The translations under genes were made by a program, and so were the position numbers. A model generated the notes under the pieces. That model was not told the origin of the DNA. It saw only the letters and a list, made by a program, of their open reading frames with translations, and made no database searches. From Apus apus (taxonomy: Eukaryota; Chordata; Aves; Apodiformes; Apodidae), in the NCBI RefSeq assembly GCF_020740795.1, contig NC_067302.1, positions 1-64,000 of the forward strand: a stretch of 64,000 nucleotides of DNA. The letters run 5' to 3'. This document shows, one piece after another, positions 44,433 to 58,495 of the stretch (its first letter is position 1; every line of letters begins with the position of its first letter).

Positions 44433-47400
44433 GTGGGGCCGTGCGGGGCGGGCCGTGCAGGCCGCGGGCCCGGCAGCCGGGCCGCCCTCCCCAGCCCGGG
44501 GCTGCGGGGGCTGCGGGGGCGGGGGGCGCGGCGGGGGCTGCGCGGGCCCCGCTCGCTCCCCCGGAGGGGCCGTGCCGCGGCGCTGCCGGCGGAGCTGGGC
44601 CCGGGCCCGACCCGCGGGCCATCCGCTGCCCGCCCGGGGCCGCCGCACCGCGGGAGCTGCCTTGGGGCTCGCACCGCCGGTGGCCCCAGGAGGGTCTCTG
44701 GGTTTGCGGCCCCCACCGCGGATGTTCAGTGCGGAGCTGCCGCGCTTCCTGGTCGTGTCTGCGCTTTGCCTGCCTCGGGACCAAAACTGCGCGTTCGACC
44801 TTGGTTGAGACCTGCCGCGGAACAAGCGCTGCCGGCTGGTTCGGGAAGGCCGGCAGTTCACTGAGGTCACTGTGTGAGCTTCTGTGGTCCTGGTGACTTT
44901 GTTTGAATACTTGCTTCTCGCAGCTCAGGCTAGGGATCTATAATTTCTGCATCGAGCCATTAACTTCTAGAAGAAAAGTTGAACTTGATTAAAATCACAA
45001 TGATGGAGATAACATTCTGAAAGAAAGTCTTTCAAAGGTTAATTAGTTTTTGCTTCCTCTACAGCGTCTTCTCCTGTGAGGGGTAAGGTTAAATAATTGT
45101 TGTTAGTTTGCAAGGTTGGAGAGCCATAGCTGTTGAATCTGAAGAGATCTCTAGATTATGCAGTAGGTGGGTGTGTGTTCTCACCCCACTCACCAGTCAG
45201 ATGTGTTATTGTAGGCAAAGGAAGGAGGATGGGGGTGTGTGTTTTTATTAACCAGGCTTGATATGTTTAAATCCTCTCTTCAGGTAATTAGACTGTGAGG
45301 TAGCAATTGCTTATTGAATTGTTCCTTGACTGTTCATTAAGCATGGAGATTAAATATTTCTGATACGTTAAAAATTGTCTAATTTTATCTTGTATATAGA
45401 CTTCCAAGAAGAGTCTAGTGGAGTACTAAAACTTTACTTATATTTGTGAAATAGCAGACAGGCTTTCAAGAGTGTCTGTAATACAGTTATTGCACTTTGC
45501 TTGTCAGTATACTAGTAGTAATGGCAAAGTAGTGTTCAAACCCACATATCTTTGAAGTTCAAGCTCTTAATAAGCCTTGAATTTGTCTTACACACTGAAA
45601 CCATAATTCCTCATTGGTTTGGGGAAAAGTTTCTGATAAAGGGCAGCTCAATTAATTGCTAATATTAGATGTAAGACTTTGATCTCAGTGCTAGGATTGC
45701 AGTTAAGCAAGAGTGCTGTGTTTCTAGTAAGTTTATTTATCTCTGCCATATTATGTTGTTTACACAGACCAGACAGTTTGAACTGAGTGTCTGTCAAAAT
45801 AATTGAGTACTAAATTTCACTTTTTAAATGGATTGGTTTTACTGGATGTATTTTTAGAAAAGTGCAGAGATTTGTGTTTGGTCTTTATTTCTGTAGTCAC
45901 TATAATGATAGTGTTACTGCTGGGTTTACTGAACAGGTAACTTTATGATAAGCACCAGTTGAGTATCTCTAGGTATTACAGCTTGACAGCCTTTGAATGG
46001 AATTTAATGCTTCTGATGTCGTATTATTTGAGTTACATTATCAAGACCTTCATTAAACTGCAAGAGAAGCACTTAGACTGGTTACTTACTAGTAATTAAT
46101 TGCTTCTACTAATAATCTTTTTGCTGTGTTTAAGGAAGATTTCTGTAAGCTCCCAATCTTCCCTTCCTCCACCCTCCTTACATCTTTATAACTATTCATG
46201 CTGTGGGTTTTTGGAGAGTTTTTAACTTTTATTCAGCTAAGAGTGATATTACTGGTACTGAGTTATAGGAGAGTAATCTACCAGTCTTGAATTTTACTGA
46301 TGCTTAGATAGTATTGTTTGACAGATTTTTTTCCTTAAATATCACACATGGTTGTGTCAGTCTAGTGGATGTCTGCTTTTCTTCTTTCCCCCACCGTAGA
46401 ACTAGTACTGTGTAGTTAGATCACTGGCATTGTTAGTGTTATTAATAGCCTGTGTCAGCATCCACAAACTAGTGTGTATCTGGCCACTTAGTTCTTGCTG
46501 TGTGGCAAGTTAGTCTTTGTCTTAGAAGTTTCTGGCCATTGTAATGACTGCACTTGGTTTTAGCAAGCTCGTGATAGGTCTGTGCAGTGTTGTCCCCCTT
46601 CAGTCATAATGATCATGTGCTTGTTTAAGGTGTTAAAATCAATCAGTCATGCAGAGCACCAACTTGAGGTGAAGTAGCTTGAATCCTGATATCCTCATCG
46701 TCCTCTTAGGACAATTTGACTTGCATTAAATAGGTGGGGTACTGTGATCTTCTTGATCTTGGCCCTGAGGGTTCCACAGAGCAGTCACTGTTCTTGTTTT
46801 CATCACAGTTGGCCTTAATCAAGATTGGTACCTTGTTTGATCTAGGAAGGGTGCAACATGAGAGAGGGATTGTAACTGGTAAGAGCACAAGCATAACTGG
46901 TTTGGAGTTGCAGGAGCATGTGCATACAGAGAAGGGGTGTTGCTTGTGAAGGAGCTGTCAGTACCTGCCTGCTCTCAGCATTACTTCACAACCTGCAGGA
47001 AAATAACATGGTAGTGTAGCAGAGATACCACAGTTGTCCCTGCAATGATTTTTGAGACTTGTTTTGATTTCTCTTAAAACTGGCTAGATTTTACATTGCT
47101 TCTTCAGTGCTGTGCCTGGATACTAAGGATTCATGTGGTCAAACAGGAAAATCTAGGGTAACTTTGCATTTTAAAAATGACAGTCTGATCTGGGTTTTGT
47201 ATCACCTCCTAGTGGCTTCATGTTTGCTTTGTGAGTATGTATGAGCAGCGTATGTTATCTATAAAATGCTACAGCTGGAATAATGGTCTTAATATTTAAG
47301 TTATTGCCTATTTTTCTGCTTTCTCGTTAGTAATAGATTCCAGTGTTACATGGTGCTTTCTCCATGACAGTTGCATAAAAGAAGCCTAGTGCAGAACTTC

Positions 47401-47757
47401 TCTGTGAATTTATAACTTAACAGATCACATTTCTGCCAATTGCTTGTTCCCCAGTAGAAATTCTGATAACTGCATCAAAATAGTGAAATAAATTGAAATG
47501 TTTTTAAATAAGAGGGAAAACTTCTGTTGAGGAGAAAAGCTACTGGTTTTAAACATCCCTCAGAGAGAATGAGAATTTTTTGCTTTCAAGTCCAGAGCTG
47601 CAAACTGTTATGCAAATGCTTTGTATTATTTTTTTCTTTTGTTGAGCTATTTAACCAGCTGTAGCAAGATATTGGTAAGTGTAGCAAAGCATGATATGAA
47701 TGATGTTACAACTACCTGAAGGGAGATTGTAGTCGGAGGGGTATGGGTCTGTAGTGT
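44433..47757 (+). other. RLF intron 1, first part
   Basis: CpG-rich up to about 44830, then ordinary A/T-rich intron. No gene or recognisable repeat up to the CR1 at 47758. Confidence 0.7.
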
Positions 47758-48022
47758 GTGTGTCAGGCTCTTCTCCCAGGCAACTAGTGACAGGAGCAGA
47801 GGACCTGGCCTGAAGCTGCTCCAGGGGAAACAGCTCATGGAAAGGGTGATCAGACAATGGAATGGACTGCCCAGGGAAGTGGTGGAGCCACCATCCCTGA
47901 GGGTGTTCAAGGAAAAGCTGGATGTGGCACTTGGTGATGTGTTCTGGCTGATGTCGTGGTGTTAGGTCATAGGCTGGACTTGATGATCTTAAAGGTCTTT
48001 TCCAGCTTTGGTGATTCTGTGA
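47758..48022 (+). mobile_element. CR1 LINE 3' fragment in RLF intron 1
   Basis: It contains 'aatggactgcccagggaag', 'gatgatcttaaaggtctttt' and the terminal 'gattctgtgat', the CR1 3' tail. Confidence 0.85.
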
Positions 48023-48284
48023 TACCAAATCACAGAAGCCTAACAGCATAGGATCAAAGGAATGTAAGACCTTTGGTTTAGACCTCACCAAAAAGAAGAA
48101 AAATTCAACCCCCACATCACTGAAAATCAGTAAGAACTGGTGAGATGTACATGTTACGCATTAAAACCAGTAAATTCTCACTGTTGGAATTCTTCCACTA
48201 TAGGCTTGATACTTCATATTGATAGATGTTTTTTAGATAAAAATCTGTTCTGAGAACTTCTAATGCTAATTCATTTTCTTTCAG

Positions 48285-48439
48285 ACACTACTTCAGTATG
48301 CTGGCAGTCGGGGTGCATCGGAACATATTTTACCTTTTTTGGAAGTATATCGGATCTCCATCCAGAGCTTTGCTAATGCACGACCTTACTTGACTACAGA
48401 ATGTGAAGATGTTCTTTTGGTACTTGGCAGACTAGTGCT
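48285..48439 (+). CDS. RLF: RLF exon 2
   Basis: The exon is flanked by a pyrimidine-rich acceptor (tcattttctttcag) and donor CT|GTAAGT. Its 155 bases encode TLLQYAGSRGASEHI, then LEVYRISIQSFANARPYL and TTECEDVLLVLGRLV, nearly identical to mammalian RLF in the same position. It joins exon 1 in phase 0 and leaves two bases of a Leu codon that the next exon completes. Confidence 0.96.
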
Positions 48440-51400
48440 GTAAGTTTTAAGTTGATACATTGATATTTTAAAAAAAAACACCTCAAACTGTACTTAATAA
48501 ATGAAAGGACAAGTTGTTGAAAATAGAATCATCTTAATTTGACAATTGTATTTATGTTTTATTATCTAGTAAATGTCTTTAGTACTTTTTTAATCACAAG
48601 AAAAATATACTTGGGCATTTTGTTAATTAATATGAACAAGTGCTAAGGCTTTGTTCTTTTGTATTTAGATAATTGTGTAGGTATTAGGAAAGTTCTTTCT
48701 TAAAGATTCTGAAAAACACATTTTTTTGGTAGAAAAGCTTAATGTGATCCTCTTAAACAGAAGCTTTAACATTAGACCTTCATGGACGGATTAATAAACC
48801 TGTATCACTTGCTCTGCAGTTGCTGCTTACATGTGTTCCTTACTGGTAATGCAAAGTAGTTCTGCACATTTTCCTTTCTAAGGAGGTTATGCTGTTTTGT
48901 ATTTATTGCAGTCTAAGTGGTACATGCAGGCTGTTGCTATAGGGTAGCAAAACAGAGTAATTCAACCTGAGCTCTTTGACAAGTGTCTGTAGACATAACT
49001 TTATGCACAGTGGTTCTTCAAGCAAGAAAGAGTTCTGTTCATCAGCCAAATTTCGATAACTTGTACTTCCTCAAAGTCTGTTCTAAGTGCAAATCAGCTA
49101 TTTGTAACTGAAGAGTGTAGCCTGGGAGCTTCCACATAGTTGGAGTATAATCAAGTACTACCCTTAGCCAGAGAAGGCTAACTTGATGTGCTGGTCATTC
49201 CTTGCTGTAAGGTTTCGTTTGAGGAGGGGGTTTGAAGATCTAGAACCTTGAGTATGAAGACCATCATTGAGTAATTCTGTGACAGTTTTTCAATGAGCTA
49301 TTTTTCCTTTGTTATCAGTAGCTTACTTGCTTGGTCGTCTGAAGTCAGGTGTTCTGTTTGAGAAGAATTTTGAAGTGAACTCCTTGGTTAAATACTCTTG
49401 TTGTAATGTACTAACTTGCGTTATAAATCAAAGCTCAGAACCAGATATGTCCATAAGATACCTTGAATTATTTTTCTTTTTTGGAGTTAAGAGAAATATG
49501 TGAACTAGGAGTTATTTATTTTTTTAAAAACCTGTCATGAAGGGAAAACATGTGAAATCAGGAGAAGTCTGTCCTAATATGAAAACTAAAGTCTTAAACT
49601 ACTAAATACTTTACCTGGTATATAATATGTGTATTTTTGGTGAACTGTCTTAATTGCTTGTGCAGACTGTCCCTTTATGGATAGAGTATTCTCATCTTCA
49701 TCATGTTATCATCAATTAGCTTGTGTATTCTGCTGTTTTCTATTCATGTCAGTTCAAATCTTTGTTTTTGACTGGTTTTGTATGCAAATCATCCATACCT
49801 GGAGTACTTTCTGTATACATTACCACTGTTACATACCATAGGGTAGGAAGCCCAAATCTGTATCAGAATTGTTTATCAGAAGTGCTTTTCTCTTGTTGAG
49901 AAAAGTCAGGATATTCTGCTTCTGCTAATACATTTTCTTCCATCTTTCAGTGTGAGGAGTTTTGCTTGCTGTTGCTTTTATATTCAGAAAACTTTGTGGT
50001 GGAGAACACTAGAGAGGCTGGCTTGCTGAGATCTCTCCTGTCCATGATGGTGTTTGATGATATGTGATGACGTTTGAGAGGAATCAAAGACTGAGAAGGT
50101 CGATGAGTGAGGCTGCAGATAGGGTGAGGTAAAAGGCATAACCGGCTGAATTCTCCCACGTTCTTCTTTTGGATAAGAGTTTCAAAGGGAAGGAGAGAGA
50201 AGTTAGAGCAGGGAATTAGTTCCATGAGGGAGGAATACTATTACTTGGCTAGGGATGTGAAAGCATCCTGGTACCATGTAGCTGTGATTTTTGGGGAGAC
50301 AGTTGGCTTGCCCACAGCTGTTGTACACAATATGTGTTTTCAGACTTGAACCCTGATGAGGAATGAAACTAGCAAGCTTCCTGTTTTGAAGCAGAAGTGC
50401 TCTTTTGAGAAATAACTTCCTCCTCCCAACATGTTTCTCAGCAGGGTGAGCCAGTAACAGCAAAACTCAGTATATTGTGGCTTTCCCTGCCGCCTAACCA
50501 GGTCAGTTGTGTGTTCACAGTAAATCTGACGTGGTGTAGAGACTGTGCCCTCTGTAAGAAACATGCTTGTTGGTCCACTGTCTAACTGAAGAAAATAAAA
50601 GGACAGCTTTGAGTGCTTGCTGCTCTTTGCAGTTTTGGCAAATGATTGTGGGGAACAGGAATGTTCTTCTTGGCCGTGGCCATGAAGGGGCATACCTGCT
50701 TTGGGCAAGTAGAACTCGGGCTGCTCATTTCCACAGCTGCGAAGCACAACATGTTGCTCTCAGCCCCCAATACTAATATACCAAAGGCATTGCCTCTGTA
50801 GAAGAATTAATAAAGAATTAGATATTTCAAAGGTGTTTTTCACGGAGAGTTGGTTCACTGGCTCTCCTTGTGAATCTCAGGAAGCCCTTGAAGCTGACTG
50901 TTCACTTGAGTTTCTGTGGTTGCTTTTTTTTCTGAAGATACTGTTTAGGAGCAAGGTGCTCATGTTACTGTCAGTATGAAAATTTTACTTCCATCTGAAA
51001 ATGGTTTATGTGGTCCTAAGATTAATAGATTACATTTAAAGAAGTAGAAAGAATTATTCCCAGGTCATGTTGTGTTTGTCAGTAACTAATATTTGACTGC
51101 TATCTCATGAAGAGCTAACTCAACTCTTAACAAATGCAGGGTAATTCCTGGCAACAGATGAACTAGCTTTTTAACTCTAGGAAGCTTAACATAAGTTTTC
51201 TAAAGATGAACAAAACTTTTAAAGATGATTTTCTAAAGATTAACAAAATTAGGATGCTTTTTAAATTAACTTTTCAAAACTTCTGTCTTAAAATAATAGT
51301 GAACGAAGTACAAAGTGATTACAGAATAATTGTATTGTAATTAATTTTTCTGGATTTATTCCTTTAAAAATAAACATTCAAATCTAGGAGATGTTCTCCT

Positions 51401-54400
51401 GAAAGGTGTTTTGAAGTTGAGTTGAGATTTATTTGAGATTAATTATTTTTTTTATATATATTTTTTTTTAATAAGGGAAGCTTTCAAGCACTCATTACAG
51501 TTTATTTGCAAAAATTATGATTAAAGTTTGCAATTGAGTTTTGTGTAGGTAAGAATTGTGGTGGTACTGATAGACTAAAGTAGAAAGACTTGACCTCATG
51601 AAGTGATTTTGATATTTTTATTTCTGGTCTTAGGCATGATACCTAATTTCTGTTTAGTTGCATTACAATAAAGAAGGAAATGTGCTTTTGGGGACAGAGG
51701 TGCATTTTGAAGTATTGAAAAATAAGGACCAAAAGGAAGTATTAAGCTAAATGGCCATTCCTCCCCTTGCTAGTAGGGAAGACTGGCTGGTCTTTCTGCA
51801 GCTGTGTGTTTTGAGTCCATTCTTGTAACAAAAACTTTGGCAACAACTCTTGATTATTTTTCTGCCAAGGAAATTGTAATTAGAAAATCCTGGGTATTAC
51901 TTTTGCATTTGTGCTCCAAGTCTGTTTATCTGGTGGCTCTGCACCCCAAGATCCAAATTTCTCATGGAGTGATTTCCAAACAAGTACTTGATGTTGGGAT
52001 TCTGAGGAAGGCTTCAGAACTCGCAACAGAAGAATTTTAATTTCTTCATTCAGCTTGGTCCTGGGTTACACAATGCTTTGAAAATCTTTTTTTCAGATTT
52101 TTTTTACTGTCCATGTAGCAGCTTTAAAGGTTAAGTACAGAAAAATTATTTGTAAAAAGTTGATTGGCTGTTTTGTTTAAACTTGATGTTTTACATAGCC
52201 AGTATTGTCTACATGAAAAAGTAATCTTCTAGAAAAAGTATTTCCAGGCATTAAAAGACTGGGAATAGATAGTATTGGTTTACTTTCCTTATGTCTGAAA
52301 ATGAGATGTGCATCAAAAGACTTTTCAAAAGCACATTGACCATCAAGTTTGCAAATGTTTTATGTGATGAAAAGAGTCTCTGCATGACATACATGAAAGC
52401 TGGGCATATAGCTAGTAGTTTGTTTAGGTGGGTTTTTTGTTTTTTGTTGGTTTTGTTTTAGTTTGGTTTTTTTTGCTTAGGTTAAAATAGATTTCAGCTG
52501 CTGTAAGATTTTGTAAAGTTATTTTAAAGTTGTTTTTGTAAGTTTGTTTTAAAGTTGTAGTCTAGTAGCAACCACCTGGCTCCAAGATACCTGGGCTGGT
52601 GACTTGTCTTGAAAGCATGAGTACAAAGGAAAAGTGAGTCCTGAATATTTTATTATATTGAGACCTATGTCAGTTGGAGTATCTGGTGATCCTGTTACCC
52701 ACTGTCACAGGCATAGTAATTACTGATATTCCAGTGCCTGATGATGTGAATAATTACTCAATTACCGTGGTGAAGGCTATTGTATTTTCTCCCTGTCTAA
52801 CAGAAGCGTTTAGAGCTTTTGCAGGTCTAAGCCCCTGTTGAAAGGAGGATTGTGCTATGAAGGCAAACTTCTGAGATGTGAAAAGGATGGCTGGATGGTA
52901 GTACACTATTTGTCCATCTGATCTTGTTCATGTATTTTACTGCTGAATCTTTCTGAAAACTCTAGGTGTAGCAGTTTGTTCAGTGTATTTATCAGAAGTT
53001 AGGAGGAGAGGGGAAAGGAAAGTAGGTCATTTTGGATACTAAGCAGTTTTGAAACTCCTGTTTGCTTTATGGTCATCTCTTAATTTTCCCATCCCTCTAG
53101 CTTAGCTCTTCCATCTATGGTAAGATTGTTTTCCTGTCATTCTTTTATTTACTATTTGGGAGTAGAGGTTTTGAAAAGACAATAGCAAGTCGGAAACATT
53201 TAACAATGTAGGTGTAGCCAACAGCAGTTATTCAGCACATTTATTATATGTGGAGTCCTAGTCCAGTTTATCTATGTTTTCATTATTTATGAGAACAGCT
53301 TTGCTGTGCATAAATCTTGTCAATCTCTAGGCAGAGTGTCATAGTTAACACATTTAGTTTGATTAGGTCAGATTGTTTTGTGCAGCAGTTGGGGTTTGTT
53401 TGTTGTGTTGGTTTTCATTTCAGTTTTGTTTTGTTGGTGGGGTTTTTGGTTAGGTAATGGTATGTCCCATACAAGTTTAGGTAGCCTCTGTTTGAGGGCA
53501 GTATAGGCAGTAGTTCTGCCAGTGCTTTGCCTCCTAGAAAACAGTTACTGTTCTCCCAAGTTTTTTCCTGAAATGAGATGGATGTGCTAAATGTGTTTCC
53601 TTTTGGAAAAGGGTTGGCATTGACCTGATGGTCTTAGTGGGAACTCAAGTAGGTCTTGCTTTCCTCCATCTTGTATTTTTGGAATCTGAACTTACATATG
53701 GAATATATAGGTCTCAAATTTGCAGGTTATTTCAGAAATGTTAAACCTTTTTGAACACTTCCTGCTTTCCTGAATTTTCATTTGGAAAACCTGATGCACA
53801 ACAGAAGTTCACACCCCACTGTGATGGGGCTGACTCATACTAACATTAGTTGTTTGACAAAGTTGAAAATGTGATGTAGCAAACTTGCCTGTATATAAAA
53901 TCAAGACTGAGTGACTAGTCTCCTATTTTTAAGCAGGAGCTTGGCTTGATGAAGAAATTAAGGATGTTCTCCAACTAGGTAGTGTAGATAACTGAGCTAC
54001 ACAAATACAGCAGCTCCCTGGATTAATGAACTAGGAATTTTACAATCAAACAATGTTTGACTTTATTCTGAATGGCTTTGATATGCATATCAATGCAGGT
54101 AATGTTTGGTAAGATTCACCAGGTATTTCTAGGAATCTATTCTGCAGGTTCATTTCTGTGCTGATGCACCTCTTGACATAGCTTCTCAGCCTGTTGCTTT
54201 TAGGATACTGCTCGGGATTTGTCCTCTAGGTCCGTCTTTGTGCTGATGCATGTGTTGTCTTCTGCCAGGCTGTTCCTTAGTTTTATTTTCTTTTATATGT
54301 CAGCAGTGAAACTTGCTGGGTAAAGCTGGCTTTCATTCTCACTCTAGGCAAAGAGACCATGCTGGGGGCAAATGAATTTTATTCAGAATGGCTATTAGGA

Positions 54401-54524
54401 TTCCTTTGTGAGAGGATTGTGCAGAAATTCTCTAATGCAGTGTTACTGGGCCACATTAAACCCACAATCTTGGATTATAAGAGTAGCTGCAATTTTATCC
54501 TGGCAAGACTGTGCATAGTTCAAG
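48440..54524 (+). other. RLF intron 2, main part
   Basis: About 6 kb of A/T-rich intron. No gene, RNA gene or clear repeat is seen before the CR1 at 54525. Confidence 0.7.
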
Positions 54525-54990
54525 AGAGACAGGGAACTATTGCAGAGAGTCCAGAGGAGGGTAATGAAGATGACAGGGGGATTGGACCATGTCCCTGATG
54601 AGGAAAGGCTGAAAGAGCTGGGACTGTTCAGCCTGGAGAGGAGAAGGTTGCGGGGAGACCTTATCAATGTATGCAAGTATCTAAAGGGTGGGTGCAAGGA
54701 AGATGGAGCCAGACTCTTCTCAGTAGTTCCCAGTGTCACAACGAGGGGCAATGGGTACAAGCTGGAACACAGGAAGTTTCATTTAAATATAAGAAAAAAA
54801 CTTACTTATAATGAGAGTGACAAGGCACTGGGACAGGCTGCCTAGGGAGGCTATGGAGAGTCCATCTCTGGAGATACTCAAAACCCACCTGGAAGCAGTC
54901 CTGGGTAAAGTGTTCTAGGTGATCATACTTCAGTGGGAGGGTTGGACTAGATGATCTCTAGAGGTCCCAACTCTAACAATTCTGTGATAG
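54525..54990 (+). mobile_element. CR1 LINE 3' fragment in RLF intron 2
   Basis: It retains the CR1 ORF2 end ([11 protein letters not shown] read in one frame; [20 protein letters not shown] and [16 protein letters not shown] in another), then the 3' region with 'ggttggactagatgatctct' and the 'caattctgtgat' tail. Confidence 0.92.
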
Positions 54991-55193
54991 TAAAAAGGAG
55001 CACACTTCCTATATGATGACTCATACCTAATTATGGGGCTGTTTCTGACTTTTAACTGATTTGTGCAATCAAACATGTTTTAGCGTTACTGTAATTTCTT
55101 ACCTGAATGCTAAGTAACATGTGCCACAATGTTATTTAACGTAAAACCAGAATGTGTTCAGGTAGCTTGATTACTTGCCTCTTACTTTTCCAG

Positions 55194-55275
55194 GAGTTGT
55201 TTTGAGCTACTGCTTTCAATTCCTGAAAGTGAATTGCCGCATGAGGTGTGGTTAGGATTCCATCAGTCCATACAG
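55194..55275 (+). CDS. RLF: RLF exon 3
   Basis: Acceptor cttacttttccag and donor CAG|GTAAGT flank 82 bases. The first base completes Leu from exon 2; then 27 residues follow (SCFELLLSIPESELPHEVWL, then GFHQSIQ), matching RLF (SCFELLLSVSESELPCEVWL). It ends in phase 0. The next RLF exon (expected to start ESHDALLEF or similar) was not found in the remaining 8.7 kb, so the third intron extends past the window. Confidence 0.95.
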
Positions 55276-56786
55276 GTAAGTGTTCTGACTTTCTTTTTTC
55301 TGATTTACCTTATTAACGAAAAAAAAAGGCTGCTGTTGTGCTTATCTCCTTCTACCCTTCCCCTGAATTCTACCTGTCCTGCATTGCTATTACCTAGGCA
55401 GCAAGAATTTCTGAGCAGTAAAAGACTAACTGTTGCCCTAGGCCCAACAGTTGATTTATAACTACACAATTAACTGCAGCAAAAGAACTGTAGCAAATCT
55501 TGATCTATCTAATGGTTTATGTGAGAGACTGACTTAGAGTAATGTAACAGCTCTGAAGTATTACTTTGAAGATAGCAAAAAAATCTTTTGTGGAGATTGG
55601 AGTGGCAATTTGGTGGCTATACCTGATTTCAGAGGGATGAATTAGTAGGACAGATCTTTAGTCCATGTGGTTCCTTGAAGTGTTTATTCTGAGGTGGTGC
55701 TGAAACAAGCTCATAATACCACTATTCCTACACTTAAATGCAAATGGCTACTGTAGACTATATAGGAGGAAGAGATGTTTTCAAGGTTTTAGTCTGGAGG
55801 TAGTACCTGACTGTCTGTCAGGGCTTATGTTCTTTATGGAGCTTAAAGTCAGGAGTAGTAGCGTTGCTGTGGCTCTACTGATGCTTCCAGGACCAGGGAC
55901 TGGTCTATTGCTGTTATTGCCTGTTCTGGCTTTAACTGTGACTGATGAAGTTGGAAGCTCATACATGTTACAAGTTACTGAAGTGAAGACTTTGGCAGGA
56001 AGTAATTGGAAGGAAGTGAACTTAGACCTTGCAGCTGTCCATGTGCACACCTTGTCACAAGATCTTATAGCTCTGTGACTGGGGATTTCCTCAACTCCCT
56101 GAGGCTTGGCAACTGCTGATGCAGTAACACTGAAGATGCAAGTATAAGGGTTATAGAGGAGCTGCTACTTTTGTTTCACCTGCAATCAGGGAAATTACAG
56201 ATGTGGAAACTCTTCGGTAGACTGAGGGTGAATAAACCTGGCTCTTTTATACTGAGTGAAACAGACTACTAGAGCATTGTAGTCTGGTGGTCTGTGAATG
56301 GTGTCTTCAGGTGTGGGCAGACCTCCTTTTCCTGAAATACCACTATCATGGCAACCCTAAAAAGAGCTGGGTGTGGCATTACTTGGTAGTAGAAAGAAAT
56401 GCAGCAGGTACTGTTTAAATCCTATGGTCTTAGAATCAGAGTTTTGTCGTTCATTTTGTGTGCTGGTTCATAAGGCCTGTGACTCCCTTAGTGACTATGA
56501 CAGATGGCAGTGGACATTGCAGCACTTCAGAACTAAGTGTGATGGTGGATCGGTTTATTTTGACAATAAAATAATTTTTGACCTGGCTGTGCCATCTATT
56601 ACACGTGGTCTGTAGTTAGTAGCTGTGGTGTTGCAGGGGTTAGGTCTGTGCTCTCAACCCGTTCATTTGTGGGGATGTCACAAATAAAGCTGATCAGCCA
56701 CAGGTTCATCTTTTTTGGCTGATGGAAGAAGTTGAAACTTACTGTTTTCAAGGCAGCTCTAAAATCCAGTCATCACTGGATAAGGA
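55276..56786 (+). other. RLF intron 3, first part
   Basis: Intron sequence with no recognisable gene or repeat. Short ORFs near 55781-56078 lie on both strands and look fortuitous. Confidence 0.6.
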
Positions 56787-56920
56787 GGAGCAAATCATAG
56801 AATACCAGGTTGGAAGAGACCTCAAGGATCACCTCATCCAACCTCTCTTGGCAAAAGCACAGTCTGGACAAGATGGCCCAGCACCCTGTCCAGCCAAATG
56901 GGCATCCAGTGTTAGAGAAT
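56787..56920 (-). mobile_element. CR1 LINE 3' end, left part of a copy split by an LTR
   Basis: Reverse of the CR1 3' end: 'tcatagaataccaggttgga', then 'atccaacctctcttggc'. It is interrupted at 56920 by an LTR and resumes at 57859. Confidence 0.85.
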
Positions 56921-57858
56921 TGTGCTGGTTTGGTTTGGCAGGGCTTTTTTGGTAGTGAGGAAAAGGCCTGCTCTCCCTGCTCCAAAACCAGCCAACGAGC
57001 CATTTAGAGGGATAATAGATACACCTTTGCCATTAATATATGAAAGAACCGAAATGAGACCTGAGCAGAGCAGCAGTTACAGAAAAAAATAATTGCTGGA
57101 GAGGCAGAGGGTGCTGGTGGTTGGTGAGGAAGAAGGGGCGGAAGGTGCCCAAGCAGAAGTTTCCCTGCAACCCATGGCGAGATGGCAGCTGTCCTGCATT
57201 CATGGAGAAATGTGGTGAAACATTCCCTGAAGGCACCAGGAGGGGTGATCTTGGTGACCTGGATTTTGTGACCAGTGGACTCAGATGATTCAGCTGTGGA
57301 AGCCCCTGGGCCAGGGGAGCCCAACCACTGTTCCTGAAGCCCCCATGACTCTGTGGGCAGTGCTGGAGCATCTCCGGACCTGGTGGGAAGGACTCATGAA
57401 GGAGAGGTTCGTGGAGGACTCTCTGCCATGGAGGGACCCCATGTGGAAGCAGGGGAGGACTGTGAGGAATCCTTCTTCCTGAGGAGGAAGGAGCAGCAGG
57501 AACCACCAGCCTGAGAACTGACTCTAAACCCCATCCCCCTGTGCCGCTGGGGGGAAGGAGGGAGAGAAATGGGGAACAAAGTGATATGGGCCCAGGAAGA
57601 AGGGTGGGGTAACATGTGCAAGCCCTGCTCTATGTGTGTCTGTGTCCTGTGTGCATCTGATTAGTGTGAAATTAAATTATTATTTTTCCCCAAGTTGAGT
57701 TTGTTTTGCCTGGGACCTTAATTGGTAAAGAACCCTCCTTGTCCTTTGTCTTGACCCATGAGCTTTGTTTTCCCCATCCCAGTGTGTGTGTTGGGGGGAG
57801 TTGAGTGAGTGGCCATATGGCTGGTTCTTTGTTGTTTTGTTGGGCCCAAACCAGGACA
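56921..57858 (+). repeat. Solo LTR inserted in CR1
   Basis: The 938-base element begins TGTGCTGGTTTGGTTTGG and ends CCCAAACCAGGACA (TG...CA). It interrupts a CR1 copy cleanly; the CR1 sequence continues after it. The flanks read agaat and ggaat, a 4-of-5 match to a 5-bp target duplication. An A/T-rich polyadenylation-like block lies near 57668-57690. The first 280 bases match 19344-19622. No internal retroviral genes are present. Confidence 0.8.
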
Positions 57859-58035
57859 GGAATCCACCATTTCCCTGGAGAGATTATTCCAGTCACTTGT
57901 CATAATTGTGAAAAAATTTTCCTGTTGTATCCGCTTGGAATCTCCATAGGAGTCAATTGTGCCCATTAGCCCTCATCTTCTCCATGTGGTGTTTTCTTGA
58001 AAGGGAGTCTTCATCTTTGTAGCCCCCCTGTCATA
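57859..58035 (-). mobile_element. CR1 LINE, right part of the split copy
   Basis: It continues the CR1 minus strand after the LTR: 'ccatttccctggagagatta', then 'tgtgaaaaaattttcct' and 'agggagtcttcatctttgta'. Confidence 0.75.
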
Positions 58036-58455
58036 TAAGAAGTTTCTAACTGAGTTGGCTTAGACCTGAAACGTGGTGTTCTCTCGTATTCAGCATTTGG
58101 GAAGGCATAAACAGGCTTTTTCCCATTATAACAGAGGTATAAAGCGGGTCTACAAATAACTAGCTTTTATCTGGAGGGATCTGCAAGGAGAGTTCTTACC
58201 AAGGAGAATTGTTTTTGTGCTGTAACAAGCACATGCGTTTCTAGGTTTCTGAAACAAGTGTTGGAGCCTTGATACTTCTGTCAATAGAGAGCAAGTTTTT
58301 AGTCAGATGAGAGTACTTCATTCAGCCTGAATATGTTGGAAGGAAAGTCTTAAATCCTAGGGACAGATGGGTGACACAAGCCCAGTTGTCTCCTGTCAGC
58401 ATTTAGAACTAAAGAAAAATTCAAGATGTGTTGCTTCCAGGTGTAGTAGTGTGTC
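58036..58455 (+). other. RLF intron 3, between CR1 copies
   Basis: No gene or repeat identified. Confidence 0.5.
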
Positions 58456-58495
58456 ATAGAATCATAGGGGGTTGGAAGGGACCTCGAAAGATCAT

